DNA of 64,000 nucleotides from Bacteroidota bacterium (GTDB taxonomy: Bacteria; Bacteroidota; Bacteroidia; 2-12-FULL-35-15), in NCBI GenBank assembly GCA_025963775.1, contig JAOQAD010000041.1, positions 151,779 through 215,778 on the forward strand, given 5' to 3'. This document shows, in pieces, positions 9,534-18,811 of the stretch. The position numbers and the translations under genes were made by a program. Below the pieces are notes generated by a model that was not told the origin of the DNA, searched no databases, and was given only the letters and a program-made list of their open reading frames with translations. How positions within the stretch are numbered: the first letter of the stretch is position 1; every line of letters begins with the position of its first letter.

Positions 9534-9625
9534 ATTTTTATAATTGACATTCAGTGTGCCCCTGTGGGAATGCTGAAATGCAGGTGTATGTGGTTTAAGC
9601 TCCCGCCGGGATGCTTTGATCTGCC

Positions 9626-9717
9626 GCCTTACGGGGCTGCTGATCAGTAGTTTTATACACACCGGGTTCTTACGGGAACAGGGCTTGTGTTTAATGTGCA
9701 GCCTTACGGGGCTGCTG
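9626..9717. repeat. Pair of 17-bp direct repeats
   Basis: GCCTTACGGGGCTGCTG occurs exactly at 9626-9642 and 9701-9717. Each can fold (GCAGCC-6-GGCTGC in the second copy). A related TTACGGG lies between them. They fill the 195 bp non-coding gap behind the gene at 9729 and look like small dispersed intergenic repeats. Confidence 0.75.
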
Positions 9718-9728
9718 TTTAAAAATTC

Positions 9729-9992
9729 TTAAGCATCAACGCCTTTGAGGATCTTGTGCAGCAACACCTGGCGTGCAAAACGGATGTTGTCCGCCTTTTC
9801 TTTCGCAGCCTCACTTTGCTTAAAAGTGATCAGCTTCATATCCAGCTTTTGAACAAAGCGCATGATGAGGTGATTGATATACCCTTTTTGCTTCAGTTCA
9901 GTAATTTCCTTGTTGATGAATGATTCTACTGATTTAGGATCTTCACACTTGATGATCTCTTCTACGATCTCTTCTTTGAAAAATTGGAACAT
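9729..9992 (-). CDS. Small hypothetical protein, helical
   Basis: 87 residues from the ATG at 9992 (MFQFFKEEIV). Highly charged, predicted all-helical, no signal peptide, no motif recognised. The chosen start removes a 20-residue Asn/Lys-rich extension with no sign of being coding. It is transcribed in the same direction as the universal stress gene 140 bp upstream. Confidence 0.6.
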   Translation of the reverse strand: MFQFFKEEIVEEIIKCEDPKSVESFINKEITELKQKGYINHLIMRFVQKLDMKLITFKQSEAAKEKADNIRFARQVLLHKILKGVDA

Positions 9993-10132
9993 GGCGTTTA
10001 AGTTTAGAGCGTTTATATTTTTGTTTGTTTTATTTCTTTGTTTCTGAAGCAAAAGTAAGTACTGTTCTCTTCTTTCTTCCGTACTTTCGACAGGAGGGCA
10101 TTTTAAATAGCCAGCTGCCGGTTTATGTTTTT

Positions 10133-11041
10133 TTACCAGCCGTATCCGTGCAGGTCGATCATATCCGGATTGTATGCAGGCCTGATGCTGAGCACCGGGA
10201 TAGGGGAGTGGTTCACCATCTGCTGAGCAAATGGCCCCATGAAAAATTCCGAGATCTGCATCTTGTCAAGGTCGGCCATGATCACTACCAGGTCGGCATT
10301 TTTCTTCTTTGCATATTTCAATACTTTATCGGCGAGATAAGGTGATGATTTTACTTTCACATTGCAGGTAAGCCCGTGCTTTTCAATAATGCGTTTGATC
10401 TGTGCTGCTTCCAGCTCTATCTTTTTAAAATGATTTTTGTCTTCATCCGTATCGATCCCAAGCACATGGATCTTCGCGCCGTACAGCTCCGCCATCTTGA
10501 TCGCATAATCCACTTTTTCACGTGAATGCGGCCTGTCCCTGAATGGCAGGAGAATATTTTTGAATCCCGCTGTTGTGGTTTGCTTGCGTACGGATAACAC
10601 CGGGCATTTTGCTTCATTCACCACGCGGAAGGTATTGCTTCCTGTGATGAATTCGCGGAAGCCTTTTACACCATGCGTTCCCATAATAATGATATCGGCT
10701 TTGGTGCTTTCAGCCGCATCCAGGATCTCTTCTTTCACCCAGCCTGTGGTTACAATGCCAATGATGTTCACGCCTTCTTTCTTTTTGATCTGCTGTGCCA
10801 GTTTCAGCAAATGCTCTTTCGATTGCTTCAATACGGATTTCTCATAGCTTTCGAGATTGGTGAACGTGAGGGCTGTGTAATCGGTGGAAGGCGCATAGGA
10901 ATAGGTGCTTTCCATTACATTGATCAGTGTGATGTCGGCAGTGTTCAGCTTGGCGATGTATACTGCGTGATCAAGCGCTGTTAAAGAGGTTTCAGAAAAA
11001 TCGATCGGGACAAGGATCTTTTTAATATTGAACGTTTCCAT
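10133..11041 (-). CDS. Tandem universal stress protein (two Usp domains)
   Basis: 302 residues with two Usp domains in tandem. Domain 1 (about 5-150) begins KILVPIDFSETS and has the ATP-binding G-2x-G-9x-G(S/T) motif as MGTHGVKGFREFITGSNT. Domain 2 (about 160-290) begins NILLPFRDRPHS and its equivalent segment (MADLDKMQISEFFMGP) lacks the glycines, so only the first half should bind nucleotide. Such proteins act in the cytoplasm in stress survival. No operon partner is evident. Confidence 0.92.
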   Translation of the reverse strand: METFNIKKILVPIDFSETSLTALDHAVYIAKLNTADITLINVMESTYSYAPSTDYTALTFTNLESYEKSVLKQSKEHLLKLAQQIKKKEGVNIIGIVTTGWVKEEILDAAESTKADIIIMGTHGVKGFREFITGSNTFRVVNEAKCPVLSVRKQTTTAGFKNILLPFRDRPHSREKVDYAIKMAELYGAKIHVLGIDTDEDKNHFKKIELEAAQIKRIIEKHGLTCNVKVKSSPYLADKVLKYAKKKNADLVVIMADLDKMQISEFFMGPFAQQMVNHSPIPVLSIRPAYNPDMIDLHGYGW

Positions 11042-11512
11042 TGAGTGGCTTTTTTATGTTGTTTTCCATAAAATATGCCATTAGCGGAAAGCCTTTATTA
11101 ACAAGGGACGGTTAATTCAAGCGGGAAAATAATTCCACAGGAACGCCCGATTTTGAGATTGAAAGCAGGAAGAATGTAGACAAAATAGTTGGTAGTTGGT
11201 AGTTTATAGTTCGTAGACGGTTAAGCAAATATCATTCGGGTTTGCCCGGGAATTTTACTCCGTGGTGAAGCATTGTTTCGCTATGTAGAGGATGGCAACG
11301 CGCAGATTAAAGCCTACGCTCGTTTCTCGACTCCGCTCGAACTGGCAACGCGCAAACCAGGCACAAATTAGTAATTTGTATGTTCGTAATGATTCGTATT
11401 TCGTTGAGATTGCTTCGTCGTGCCTCCCCGCAATGACATACAGATTCGTAAATTAGTAAAAAATTCGCGATCAGTACAGCAGAGATTGCTTCGTCGTACC
11501 TCCCCGCAATGA
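11042..11512. other. 470-bp intergenic region with direct repeats
   Basis: No coding sequence seen. It holds a TTGGTAG/TAGTT low-complexity stretch (about 11190-11215), the 11-mer GGCAACGCGCA twice (about 11290 and 11344), and two copies of a 32-bp repeat starting GAGATTGCTTCGTCG (11406-11437 and 11482-11513, one mismatch). The second copy includes the first base of the reverse-strand stop codon of mpl. Confidence 0.8.
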
Positions 11513-11513
11513 C
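11406..11513. repeat. Two 32-bp direct repeats (GAGATTGCTTCGTCG...CCCCGCAATGAC)
   Basis: Copies at 11406-11437 and 11482-11513 differ at one base (G/A in position 17). The spacing is 76 bp start to start. The same kind of sequence (GAGATTGCTTCGTCG-CCTCC-CGCAATGAC) is familiar as a dispersed intergenic repeat in Bacteroidota genomes, but I cannot check copy number from this window. Confidence 0.85.
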
Positions 11514-12883
11514 TAATTCGCCGTCACCTTTTCTCCCAATTCCTTAAAATCGATCCCGTCAAAATTACCTGAGCTCATCATCAGGAGGTTTTTATTTTTG
11601 AAATCCATGCTGAGCAGATCTGCAAGCAGTTTTTTGGAATCAGTGTATATGCGGACATTGCTGCCGCCAAAGGCCTGCTTTACCTGGCCTTCAGAGATAG
11701 GTTTCAATTTTTTGTGCTCGATGGTATGCGGGTTAAAATAAACGATGGCCTCATCTGCCAGCGCCATTGATCCTTCGTACTCTTTCAGAAAATTTTCATT
11801 GAGGCTGCTGAAGGTATGCAGCTCCATGCAGGCAATGAGCCTGCGCTCCGGGAATTGTTTTTTCACTGCCTGCGTGGTTGCTTTCAGCTTGGAAGGCGAG
11901 TGTGCAAAATCCTTGTACACTGCTGTGGATGCGTTTTTTCCGACAAGCTCCAGCCGTTTGGAAGCGCCTTTGAAGCTGCTGATCGCTTCATAAAAATGCA
12001 GGTCGCTGATGCCAAGCTGGTTGCACACAATGCGTGCGCCGTTCACATTCATCAGGTTGTGGTCGCCGAAGATCTCCAGCTGGTAGCTGTCCTTCGCTGC
12101 CCCCGTTACGGAAAGATGAGTGCTGCCGTTTACGATCGTATGTGCCGGAATGCCATAAGGAAATTTCTGAATGTCATCCCTTGCCGCTTCACACACTTTT
12201 TTTACTTCGGGATCAAGCTCGCAGTACACAAGGCTTCCGTTGGCGCTGACCTGGTTTACGAAGATGCTGAACTGCTCCACGTAATTCTCAAAAGTTGGAA
12301 ATACATTGATGTGGTCCCATGCAATCCCGCTCAGGATCGCGATGTCCGGCTTATACAAATGAAATTTCGGCCTCCTGTCGATCGGTGATGACAAGTATTC
12401 ATCGCCTTCGATCACCGCTATCTTCGCTTCTTTGCTGAATTTCACCATTGTGTCGAAGCCTGCCAGCTGTGCGCCTACCATGTAATCGCAATCTATGCTG
12501 TGATGATTCAAAACATGCAGGATCATCGCAGTGATAGTGGTTTTCCCATGGCTGCCGCCGATCACTACGCGCGTTTTATCTTTCGCCTGTTCGTAAATGT
12601 ATTCGGGATAGGAATATATTTTCAGGCCCAGCTCCTGTGCTTTCAGCAGCTCGGGATTATCAGCGCGTGCGTGCATGCCGAGGATGATCGCGTCAAGCCC
12701 TGCATGGATATTATTCACATCCCAGCCTTCCTTTTCGGGAAGCAATCCTGAATTGGCAAGCCGTGTTTTTGAAGGTTCAAAGATCTCATCGTCGGAGCCG
12801 GTAACCTTGTATCCTTTTTTATGCATCGCGATGGCCATGTTGTGCATGGCGCTTCCGCCGATGGCGATTAAGTGTACGTTCAT
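11513..12883 (-). CDS. mpl: UDP-MurNAc:L-Ala-gamma-D-Glu-meso-DAP ligase
   Basis: 456 residues, the usual length. Mur-ligase architecture: an N-terminal Rossmann-type UDP-binding domain (HLIAIGGSAMHNMAIAM), a central ATPase domain with P-loop GGSHGKTT (about residue 110), the EGDEY motif, and a C-terminal domain with FAHSPSK and ACMELHTFSSL. GGSxMxxxA and DFAHxP are what separate Mpl from MurC. It ligates recovered murein tripeptide to UDP-MurNAc in cell-wall recycling. The gene is single, with 200 bp of featureless DNA on its upstream side before the ABC transporter genes. Confidence 0.93.
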   Translation of the reverse strand: MNVHLIAIGGSAMHNMAIAMHKKGYKVTGSDDEIFEPSKTRLANSGLLPEKEGWDVNNIHAGLDAIILGMHARADNPELLKAQELGLKIYSYPEYIYEQAKDKTRVVIGGSHGKTTITAMILHVLNHHSIDCDYMVGAQLAGFDTMVKFSKEAKIAVIEGDEYLSSPIDRRPKFHLYKPDIAILSGIAWDHINVFPTFENYVEQFSIFVNQVSANGSLVYCELDPEVKKVCEAARDDIQKFPYGIPAHTIVNGSTHLSVTGAAKDSYQLEIFGDHNLMNVNGARIVCNQLGISDLHFYEAISSFKGASKRLELVGKNASTAVYKDFAHSPSKLKATTQAVKKQFPERRLIACMELHTFSSLNENFLKEYEGSMALADEAIVYFNPHTIEHKKLKPISEGQVKQAFGGSNVRIYTDSKKLLADLLSMDFKNKNLLMMSSGNFDGIDFKELGEKVTAN

Positions 12884-13086
12884 GATTTAACTTTAGAATT
12901 ATTGATTAATTCAGTATAAACTTAGGAAATGATATAAGCTGAATGATTGACGGGCACCGAAGTTTTAAACAGGAGGAGGTTAATTAGAATGAGAGGAGAC
13001 TCCACAGCGTTCCGCTCAGGATGACAACCTGCAAAGAAGCAAATAACCAATCAATTTGTGCTATCTGTGTAATCTGTGGTGAAACC

Positions 13087-14454
13087 CTATCGCTTTAGCC
13101 GTGGATCCAGCGCATCGCGTAAGCCTTCACCAAGCAGGTTATAAATGGTCACGGTGAGAAAAATAGCAAGGCCCGGGAAGATCACCAGCCACCAGGCGCT
13201 GAATTGCTCGCGGCCGCCATTGAGCAGCGAGCCCCAGGTGACAGTGCTCGGAGGCACGCCGACACCAAGAAAGGACAGGGATGATTCGATGAGGATCGCG
13301 GAAGCGACACCAAAAGCGATCGCTACCAGCGCAGGTGCAATGGCATTGGGAAGCGCATGTTTGAAGATGATCCTGAATTCCTTAAAGCCCATCGACTTTG
13401 CTGCCTGGATGTACTCGAGGCTGGAAACGCGCAGGAACTCGGCACGTGTAAGGCGTGCGATAGGCGTCCAGCCGGTAAGCCCGATAATGACCATGATGTT
13501 GATGATCGATTTTTCCTTTGCGATGGAAGCCACGGAAATAATGAGGATGAGGATCGGCATCGACATGAGGATCTCGATCGAGCGCGAAACAATTGAATCA
13601 ACAGGAATAAAAACGCGGCTGCTTAAAAAAGGAATTTTCCCGGCCAGCTTTCCGAGATAAAAAAAGAGAAGCGTAACGAGCAGGAAAATAAAAACGCTTA
13701 ACAACAGCTGCCCGAGCATGGCCAGGCTGGAGCTTGCAAAGCCATCAGCAATGGCATAGGAGCGTACAGAGAATCCGTAGTACCATGCAAAAATGATCCC
13801 GATCAGAAAGGTCCAGAAAGATCCGCGTGTGGTTTGTAATTTTCTGTCGCCGAAATACCCTGCCATGGCGCCAAGCATCAAACCGAGCACAGATGCGATT
13901 CCCATGGAGAGGATGCCGATGCTCAGCGAAACGCGGGTGCCGTTGATGAGCCCCGATAATACATCCTCACCGCCTTTGTTCGTTCCCAGCCAGTGGCGGA
14001 AGCGGGTGGGAAGCTCTGCCTGCTCTCCATCCTTTGTCGTGAAAAACTGCTTATCGCCGGGAGCAATGTAGCCCGAATTATCAATGTCCGTTTTTTGGGG
14101 TGTGTAGGGAACCGGTGCAAAAATAATGCTTTCTGCATCCATTCTTTTCCAGTCGGCAATATCGTACTGGATCTTTTCCACTTCGCCTGTTTGCGGATCT
14201 TTTACTTCACAATTATTTGAAAATGAAAAAGCAGGGAACATGCTTACGCCTCTGTATTTGCAGTACAGCGGCTGGTCGGTGGCGATGAAGGGAGCGATGG
14301 CCGCAATAATGGCAAGAAAGATAAGAATGCGGTACGAATAAAATGCAGGCTTGTTCTTCCTGAACTGCGCCCATGCATATTTTTTGAAGCTGAAGTGATT
14401 CTTGGTTCCTTCAGCCAGTTCCCGCTCTGTATGTCCTGCGCTTTCTTTCATCAT
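13087..14454 (-). CDS. Peptide ABC transporter permease (OppC/DppC type)
   Basis: 455 residues. One N-terminal membrane helix follows a cytoplasmic tail; after a roughly 100-residue extracytoplasmic segment, five or more helices carry the BPD_transp_1 domain, with the EAA loop at EYIQAAKSMGFKEFRIIFKHALPNA. The family is normally about 300 residues; here both the first loop and an insertion between helices (about 200-290) are longer, as is common in Bacteroidota. It overlaps the upstream permease gene by 4 bp. No ATPase subunit gene is present in the cluster, so the energy subunit must be encoded elsewhere. Confidence 0.9.
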   Translation of the reverse strand: MMKESAGHTERELAEGTKNHFSFKKYAWAQFRKNKPAFYSYRILIFLAIIAAIAPFIATDQPLYCKYRGVSMFPAFSFSNNCEVKDPQTGEVEKIQYDIADWKRMDAESIIFAPVPYTPQKTDIDNSGYIAPGDKQFFTTKDGEQAELPTRFRHWLGTNKGGEDVLSGLINGTRVSLSIGILSMGIASVLGLMLGAMAGYFGDRKLQTTRGSFWTFLIGIIFAWYYGFSVRSYAIADGFASSSLAMLGQLLLSVFIFLLVTLLFFYLGKLAGKIPFLSSRVFIPVDSIVSRSIEILMSMPILILIISVASIAKEKSIINIMVIIGLTGWTPIARLTRAEFLRVSSLEYIQAAKSMGFKEFRIIFKHALPNAIAPALVAIAFGVASAILIESSLSFLGVGVPPSTVTWGSLLNGGREQFSAWWLVIFPGLAIFLTVTIYNLLGEGLRDALDPRLKR

Positions 14455-15923
14455 TTATACGAGATCCGTGGGTCAACAAGCGCATACAATACATCTGAAA
14501 CAAGATAGCCTACCAGGGTGAGAAAGCCGGTGATGGTAAATACGGCAATGATCATCGGGTAATTATTGGTCTGAATGCCAAGGAAGGTTTCATAGCCCAT
14601 GCCCGGGATGGTGAAAATGCTTTCAATGATCACCGATCCGCCGATGGCCGCGGGAAAAATATTTGCGAACACGGTGATGATCGGCAGTAATGAGTTGCGG
14701 AAAGCATGCTTCCAGATCACTTTGTTCTCGGGCAATCCTTTTGCGCGTGCCGTGCGGATGTAATCCTGCCCGATGGTCTCGATCATGGACACGCGCATGG
14801 TGCGCGATAAAAATGCAAAGGAGCTATAGGTGTAACAAATGGCAGGAAGGATGAGATAAGGAAGCGAGAGCTTTACTTTCTCAAAGAAGCCTGCTGCATC
14901 CGGGTAACCGGTTGGTGGCTTTACGCCGGAAGCTGGAAACCAGTGAAGCACATCGGTGTTGGCGAATGTCATCAGCAGCAGCGTGGCCAGCCAGAACGAA
15001 GGCATGGAGTAGAGCATGAAGAGGATCACGGAAGAATATTTATCGAAGCGGGAACCTCTTTTTGCCGCAGCTTTTACGCCTACCGGGATGCTGATGAAAT
15101 ACGCGAGGATCACGGAAAGCATGGCAAAGAACATCGACCAGCCGATCTTCGAAAAGATCACATCGGAGATGGGTTGCCGTGTTGTATAGGAAGTGCCGAA
15201 GTCGAGATGAATAAGGCCTCTTGAGAATTCACCATCGCCGAACAGCCAGCGGTGATATTGATTCTGGGTCTTGTAAAATGCGATCCGCGGAATGTAATTC
15301 TTCCAGCTGGAAGTGTTTGTTTTTATGCTTTCATAATCGCTTTTTATATTGATGAAAGCAGGACGGAACGAAGCAAGGAAAGGATAGGCAGCAAGAATGT
15401 CGCTGATCTTATTGATCCTGGCTGTGATGATGTTATCCTCATAAAATGAGCGGAGAGCAAGGGATTCGAACTTCAGCTGGTTCATGTTCTCGCTGACCGT
15501 GTTTTTGTTGTATTGCTTTACGAGGTTGCTGTCGGGGGAAAATGCGATCAGTGAGCTGTAAAAAGATTTCAGGCCATCCGCATATTGCTGGATCTCGTTC
15601 CAGTTGCCGTACTGGCTGATGAGCCGGTCGAGCGCTTCCCGTTCGCTGCGGTCGTAGATCCTGTAGAGTGTATCGGGACGGGAGCAGGAGCTGAGTGAAA
15701 AATAAAAAACAGGAAGGTCGAGCCCGAGCTTTTTGCGCCAGAAAATTTTATCCTGGACCTGGCTAAGGCTTTGTGTGCCGATCTCTCCGCCCGACTGGGC
15801 CGACGATACCATGCGTTCAACAGGATCGCCCGGCGCATTGATGCTTATAATAAAACCCAGCAGGGTGATGATTATAAGTGTAGGAATGAAAATGAAGATT
15901 CGTTTAAGAATGTATCTGATCAT
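14451..15923 (-). CDS. Peptide ABC transporter permease (OppB/DppB type) with large insertion
   Basis: 490 residues. A typical OppB first helix (RYILKRIFIFIPTLIIITLLG) is followed by about 200 residues of soluble, charged sequence, then the permease domain (about 240-490) with EAA loop DYIRTARAKGLPENKVIWKH. Usual length is 305-340, so the periplasmic loop after helix 1 has grown by roughly 150 residues. This probably enlarges the contact with the binding protein. It lies between the binding-protein gene (30 bp upstream) and the second permease gene (4 bp overlap). Confidence 0.9.
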   Translation of the reverse strand: MIRYILKRIFIFIPTLIIITLLGFIISINAPGDPVERMVSSAQSGGEIGTQSLSQVQDKIFWRKKLGLDLPVFYFSLSSCSRPDTLYRIYDRSEREALDRLISQYGNWNEIQQYADGLKSFYSSLIAFSPDSNLVKQYNKNTVSENMNQLKFESLALRSFYEDNIITARINKISDILAAYPFLASFRPAFINIKSDYESIKTNTSSWKNYIPRIAFYKTQNQYHRWLFGDGEFSRGLIHLDFGTSYTTRQPISDVIFSKIGWSMFFAMLSVILAYFISIPVGVKAAAKRGSRFDKYSSVILFMLYSMPSFWLATLLLMTFANTDVLHWFPASGVKPPTGYPDAAGFFEKVKLSLPYLILPAICYTYSSFAFLSRTMRVSMIETIGQDYIRTARAKGLPENKVIWKHAFRNSLLPIITVFANIFPAAIGGSVIIESIFTIPGMGYETFLGIQTNNYPMIIAVFTITGFLTLVGYLVSDVLYALVDPRISYK

Positions 15924-15953
15924 TTTTTTTCAATCCGGTAAAGGCGTTGAATC

Positions 15954-17840
15954 TTAATTGGCAGTGGCAACAGGCTTCATCATTGTGCCTGAGCCTTGCA
16001 GCAGCTTCAGGTTTGGCAGCCAGTTGCCCGGGCTTTCAAAATACATTTCCTGGTTTCCGAAGCGCTTGTGGATCACATTTCTTCTTAATGAAGAGAACAT
16101 GAAAACGTAAGGCTGTTCATCGTACACCATTACCTGGAATCGTTTGATCATAGCAATGCGCTTTGCATCATCCAGTTCATATTTGATGGAATCGATGATC
16201 GCGTCTGATTCTGCATTCCCGAAGCCGCCATAGTTGGAGCCTTTGGAAGCCCATGCGGAGGTATGCCAGATCTGGGTGTAATCTTCAGGTGCGAATGTCC
16301 CGCCCCAGGAAGCGAGCATCATGTCAAAATCGTGGTTCTTCGCATTTTCGAACAGCGGCCCGAAATCAAGCGGGTTCATGTTTACCTTGATACCAGCTTT
16401 GTACATCGTCTCTGAGGTCATTTGTGCAATGTCCTTCCAGGAAACATCGGACGTGGAGTAGTTGAGGCTGAATTCAAATTTCACTTTTTCCCCGTCGATC
16501 ATCTTATCGCGGATATTGTCGCCATCGGAATCTTTCCATCCGGCTTCATCCAGTAATTTTTTCGCCCCTTCAATGTCAAATGCGATCGGCTTCAGCTCGG
16601 CATTGTATTCCGGCTTCAGCGGTGAAACAGGCCCGACAATGCGCTTGTTCTTTCCGCGGTTGATCACTTTGTTGATGTCATCGAGCGGAACCAGCATCGC
16701 AACAGCGCGCCTTACTTTTTTATCGGTGAACACAGGTTTGTGTTTAATGCCATCAGGCTTTTCGTTCATCACCATGTAGCCGTAATTGTAGGTATCGGTG
16801 AAGCGCGAGTTGTAATTTTTATCGAATTCAGCATCCTTCTGCAGCTCGATCAGTGTTTTCGTGGAGATGGAAGTGGAAGCATCCAGCGCCTGCGATTTGA
16901 ACTCGAGGATCTGGGAGTTCTGGTCCTTGTTCAGCTTGAAGATGATCTTATCAGGGTAAGAGGATTCATACATGTTGTTGGAACCGAAGCTCCAGTGTTT
17001 CTTTTTGCGTGTAAGCGTCATGCCCTGTCCGGCATCCCATTTTTCCACGTAATAAGGGCCTGCACCTACAAGGTATTTCGGGTCACGGCCGTATTTTGCG
17101 CTGTTGAACTCTGCAGCCCAGTCAACAAGGTCTTTTTGCTTGTCTGCATGAAAATTCGGATCGTCAAATTGCTGAAGGGTATATTTCGCCATCACATTTC
17201 CCTTGTCGAAGAAGCTGCGCTGCATGATCGGGTAATCGGCCAGGAACACAATGTTCTGGATGTATTTGCGCCCGAGCTTCATGGTGAATTTTCTCGGGTT
17301 GGATTTATCCGGGATAATGTCCTTCAGGATCTCGAGGTAAGGCTTGGCATGCGGGTTATTGGTAAGCGGGCATTTGCAGGCTTTGAAGGTGTAGATGATA
17401 TCTTCCACGGTGATCGGGGAACCGTCATCGAATGTAATATCGTCCCTGAGCTCATACGTATAATCCAGTCCGTCAGCAGAAATTTCCGGCAGTGATTTTA
17501 CGCAGATCGGGCGTGGCTGCAGGTTCTGGTAGTCGATGCCGATGATGTACACCTGCGTATAACGCATGCGCTCGCTGCGGGAAACGCTGAGCCCGTTGCA
17601 GGGATGCATGTCGTCAGGCTCAACAATATCATGATAGATCAGTACATTTTCCTTCGACCAGGAAGGCAGGAATTCCTTTGCATCATCCAGCTTTATGTAT
17701 TTTACATCGGTGACATTTACCTTTTTATTGAGAGAATCGTTGTTTTGTGATGTGGAGGAAGAATCACTGCCTCCGCAGGCGGTGAATAATGAAAGTGATA
17801 AAACTGGGAAAAAGATCCGGGCTGAATTTACAATGCTCAT
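15954..17840 (-). CDS. Peptide ABC transporter substrate-binding lipoprotein (SBP_bac_5)
   Basis: 628 residues from the ATG at 17840. It has a lipoprotein signal with lipobox FTACGG, then a low-complexity Ser/Asp linker. The mature protein has the SBP_bac_5 fold signs: YTYELRDDITFDDGSPITVEDI near the N-terminal lobe, VGAGPYYVEKWDAGQGMTL, VRRAVAMLVP and GGFGNAESDAIIDS. It should bind oligopeptides (or a similar ligand) outside the inner membrane and pass them to the two permeases encoded downstream. An in-frame start 19 codons upstream would hide the lipobox, so I prefer 17840. Confidence 0.92.
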   Translation of the reverse strand: MSIVNSARIFFPVLSLSLFTACGGSDSSSTSQNNDSLNKKVNVTDVKYIKLDDAKEFLPSWSKENVLIYHDIVEPDDMHPCNGLSVSRSERMRYTQVYIIGIDYQNLQPRPICVKSLPEISADGLDYTYELRDDITFDDGSPITVEDIIYTFKACKCPLTNNPHAKPYLEILKDIIPDKSNPRKFTMKLGRKYIQNIVFLADYPIMQRSFFDKGNVMAKYTLQQFDDPNFHADKQKDLVDWAAEFNSAKYGRDPKYLVGAGPYYVEKWDAGQGMTLTRKKKHWSFGSNNMYESSYPDKIIFKLNKDQNSQILEFKSQALDASTSISTKTLIELQKDAEFDKNYNSRFTDTYNYGYMVMNEKPDGIKHKPVFTDKKVRRAVAMLVPLDDINKVINRGKNKRIVGPVSPLKPEYNAELKPIAFDIEGAKKLLDEAGWKDSDGDNIRDKMIDGEKVKFEFSLNYSTSDVSWKDIAQMTSETMYKAGIKVNMNPLDFGPLFENAKNHDFDMMLASWGGTFAPEDYTQIWHTSAWASKGSNYGGFGNAESDAIIDSIKYELDDAKRIAMIKRFQVMVYDEQPYVFMFSSLRRNVIHKRFGNQEMYFESPGNWLPNLKLLQGSGTMMKPVATAN

Positions 17841-17973
17841 GGCTATAAACCTGTTGTTAATGGTTGTTCCTGTATGAATGACAAATATAGTATTCATCGG
17901 TGATTTAAACTATAAAAGTTAATAAATGTTGGGAATGGCAGCTTTGAAAATTGCCTGCCGATTTTATGGTTTT

Positions 17974-18007
17974 TTGTTTTGGATTAAAGAATCTTTTTCT
18001 ACATTTG
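17974..18007 (+). promoter_or_regulatory. Bacteroidota-type promoter of tRNA-Ser
   Basis: A -33 box TTTG at 17974-17977 and a -7 box TACATTTG at 18000-18007 (consensus TAnnTTTG), 22 bp apart and about 25 bp before the mature tRNA start. Confidence 0.7.
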
Positions 18008-18031
18008 CAGTCCTTTAAAACAAAAGGTATA

Positions 18032-18118
18032 GGTGAGGTGCCTGAGAGGCCGAAAGGACCAGTTTGCTAAACTGGCGTACGGGTAACTGTACCGAGGGTT
18101 CGAATCCCTCCCTCACCG
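18032..18118 (+). tRNA. tRNA-Ser (GCU)
   Basis: 87 nt with the long variable arm typical of tRNA-Ser. Acceptor stem GGTGAGG/CCTCACC, discriminator G, anticodon loop TTGCTAA giving anticodon GCT, T-arm with GGTTCGAATCC. The 3' CCA is not encoded (the gene is followed by CA). Confidence 0.95.
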
Positions 18119-18124
18119 CAAGAT

Positions 18125-18168
18125 AAGGGATTGATAGCTTAACAAAGCTTTCAGTCCCTTTTTCTTTT
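18125..18168 (+). terminator. Terminator of tRNA-Ser
   Basis: Imperfect 16-bp stem AAGGGATTGATAGCTT / AAGCTTTCAGTCCCTT (one G-U pair, one mismatch) with a short AACA loop, followed by TTTCTTTT, starting 7 bp after the tRNA. Confidence 0.8.
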
Positions 18169-18410
18169 AAAGCAAATCGCCCCCATTTCAACAGAGCTTA
18201 TAAATGCTTCATAGACGGACAACAAAACCCGGGTGAATGGAACGGAGGGATAGGTAGAAATACTGTGAAACACATCAGCGCATCTTCTCAAAACATCCTG
18301 GAATCCAAGTTTGGCAAAGCTCTCCAGCGTTTCAATGGGGATATATCTCTACATGAAATCTGATTGAATTTCGGAATGATGAGGTACCTTTGGAAACAAA
18401 TTAAATTCAA
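18169..18410. other. 240-bp stretch without a recognisable gene
   Basis: One forward frame is open from 18127 to the TGA at 18361-18363 and reads plausibly protein-like (for example PGEWNGGIGRNTVKHISAS) but has no ATG. It may be the 3' remnant of a lost gene, or chance. Nothing else is seen. Confidence 0.4.
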
Positions 18411-18806
18411 ATGATACTAGATAAGAAAAAGGATGAGTTGGAAGAGCTTCATAGAAAGATGATCGAGGAGATTGTGGATGTTGCAATTATTTTATTGGAT
18501 AAGGACGGGACCATCCTGAGCTGGAACAAAGGCGCCGAACTTATTAAAGGATACAAAGAAAGTGAAATACTCGGGCAGAATTTCAATATTTTTTACCTGC
18601 CGCAGGACCGGCAACACAAGCTTCCTGAACAGCTGCTTGAATTAGCTGCAAGAGAAGGAAGGGCAAAACATATTGGAAGACGGGTAAGAAAAGACGGAAC
18701 CACTTTCTGGGGGAGCATTTTAATTACTGCCCTTCATAACGACAATAATGATGTGATCGGTTATACAAAATTAACGAGGGAGCTTCGGGAAAATGAAACC
18801 GAGTAA
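18411..18806 (+). CDS. Stand-alone PAS-domain protein
   Basis: 131 residues consisting of a short N-terminal helix and one PAS domain (DVAIILLDKDGTILSWNKGAE ... GTTFWGSILITALHNDNND). It ends directly after the PAS core, with no kinase or receiver. It could act as a partner for one of the nearby kinases, or be the sensor end of a truncated kinase. It is convergent with the next gene (5 bp gap). Confidence 0.82.
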   Translation: MILDKKKDELEELHRKMIEEIVDVAIILLDKDGTILSWNKGAELIKGYKESEILGQNFNIFYLPQDRQHKLPEQLLELAAREGRAKHIGRRVRKDGTTFWGSILITALHNDNNDVIGYTKLTRELRENETE

Positions 18807-18811
18807 TACGC

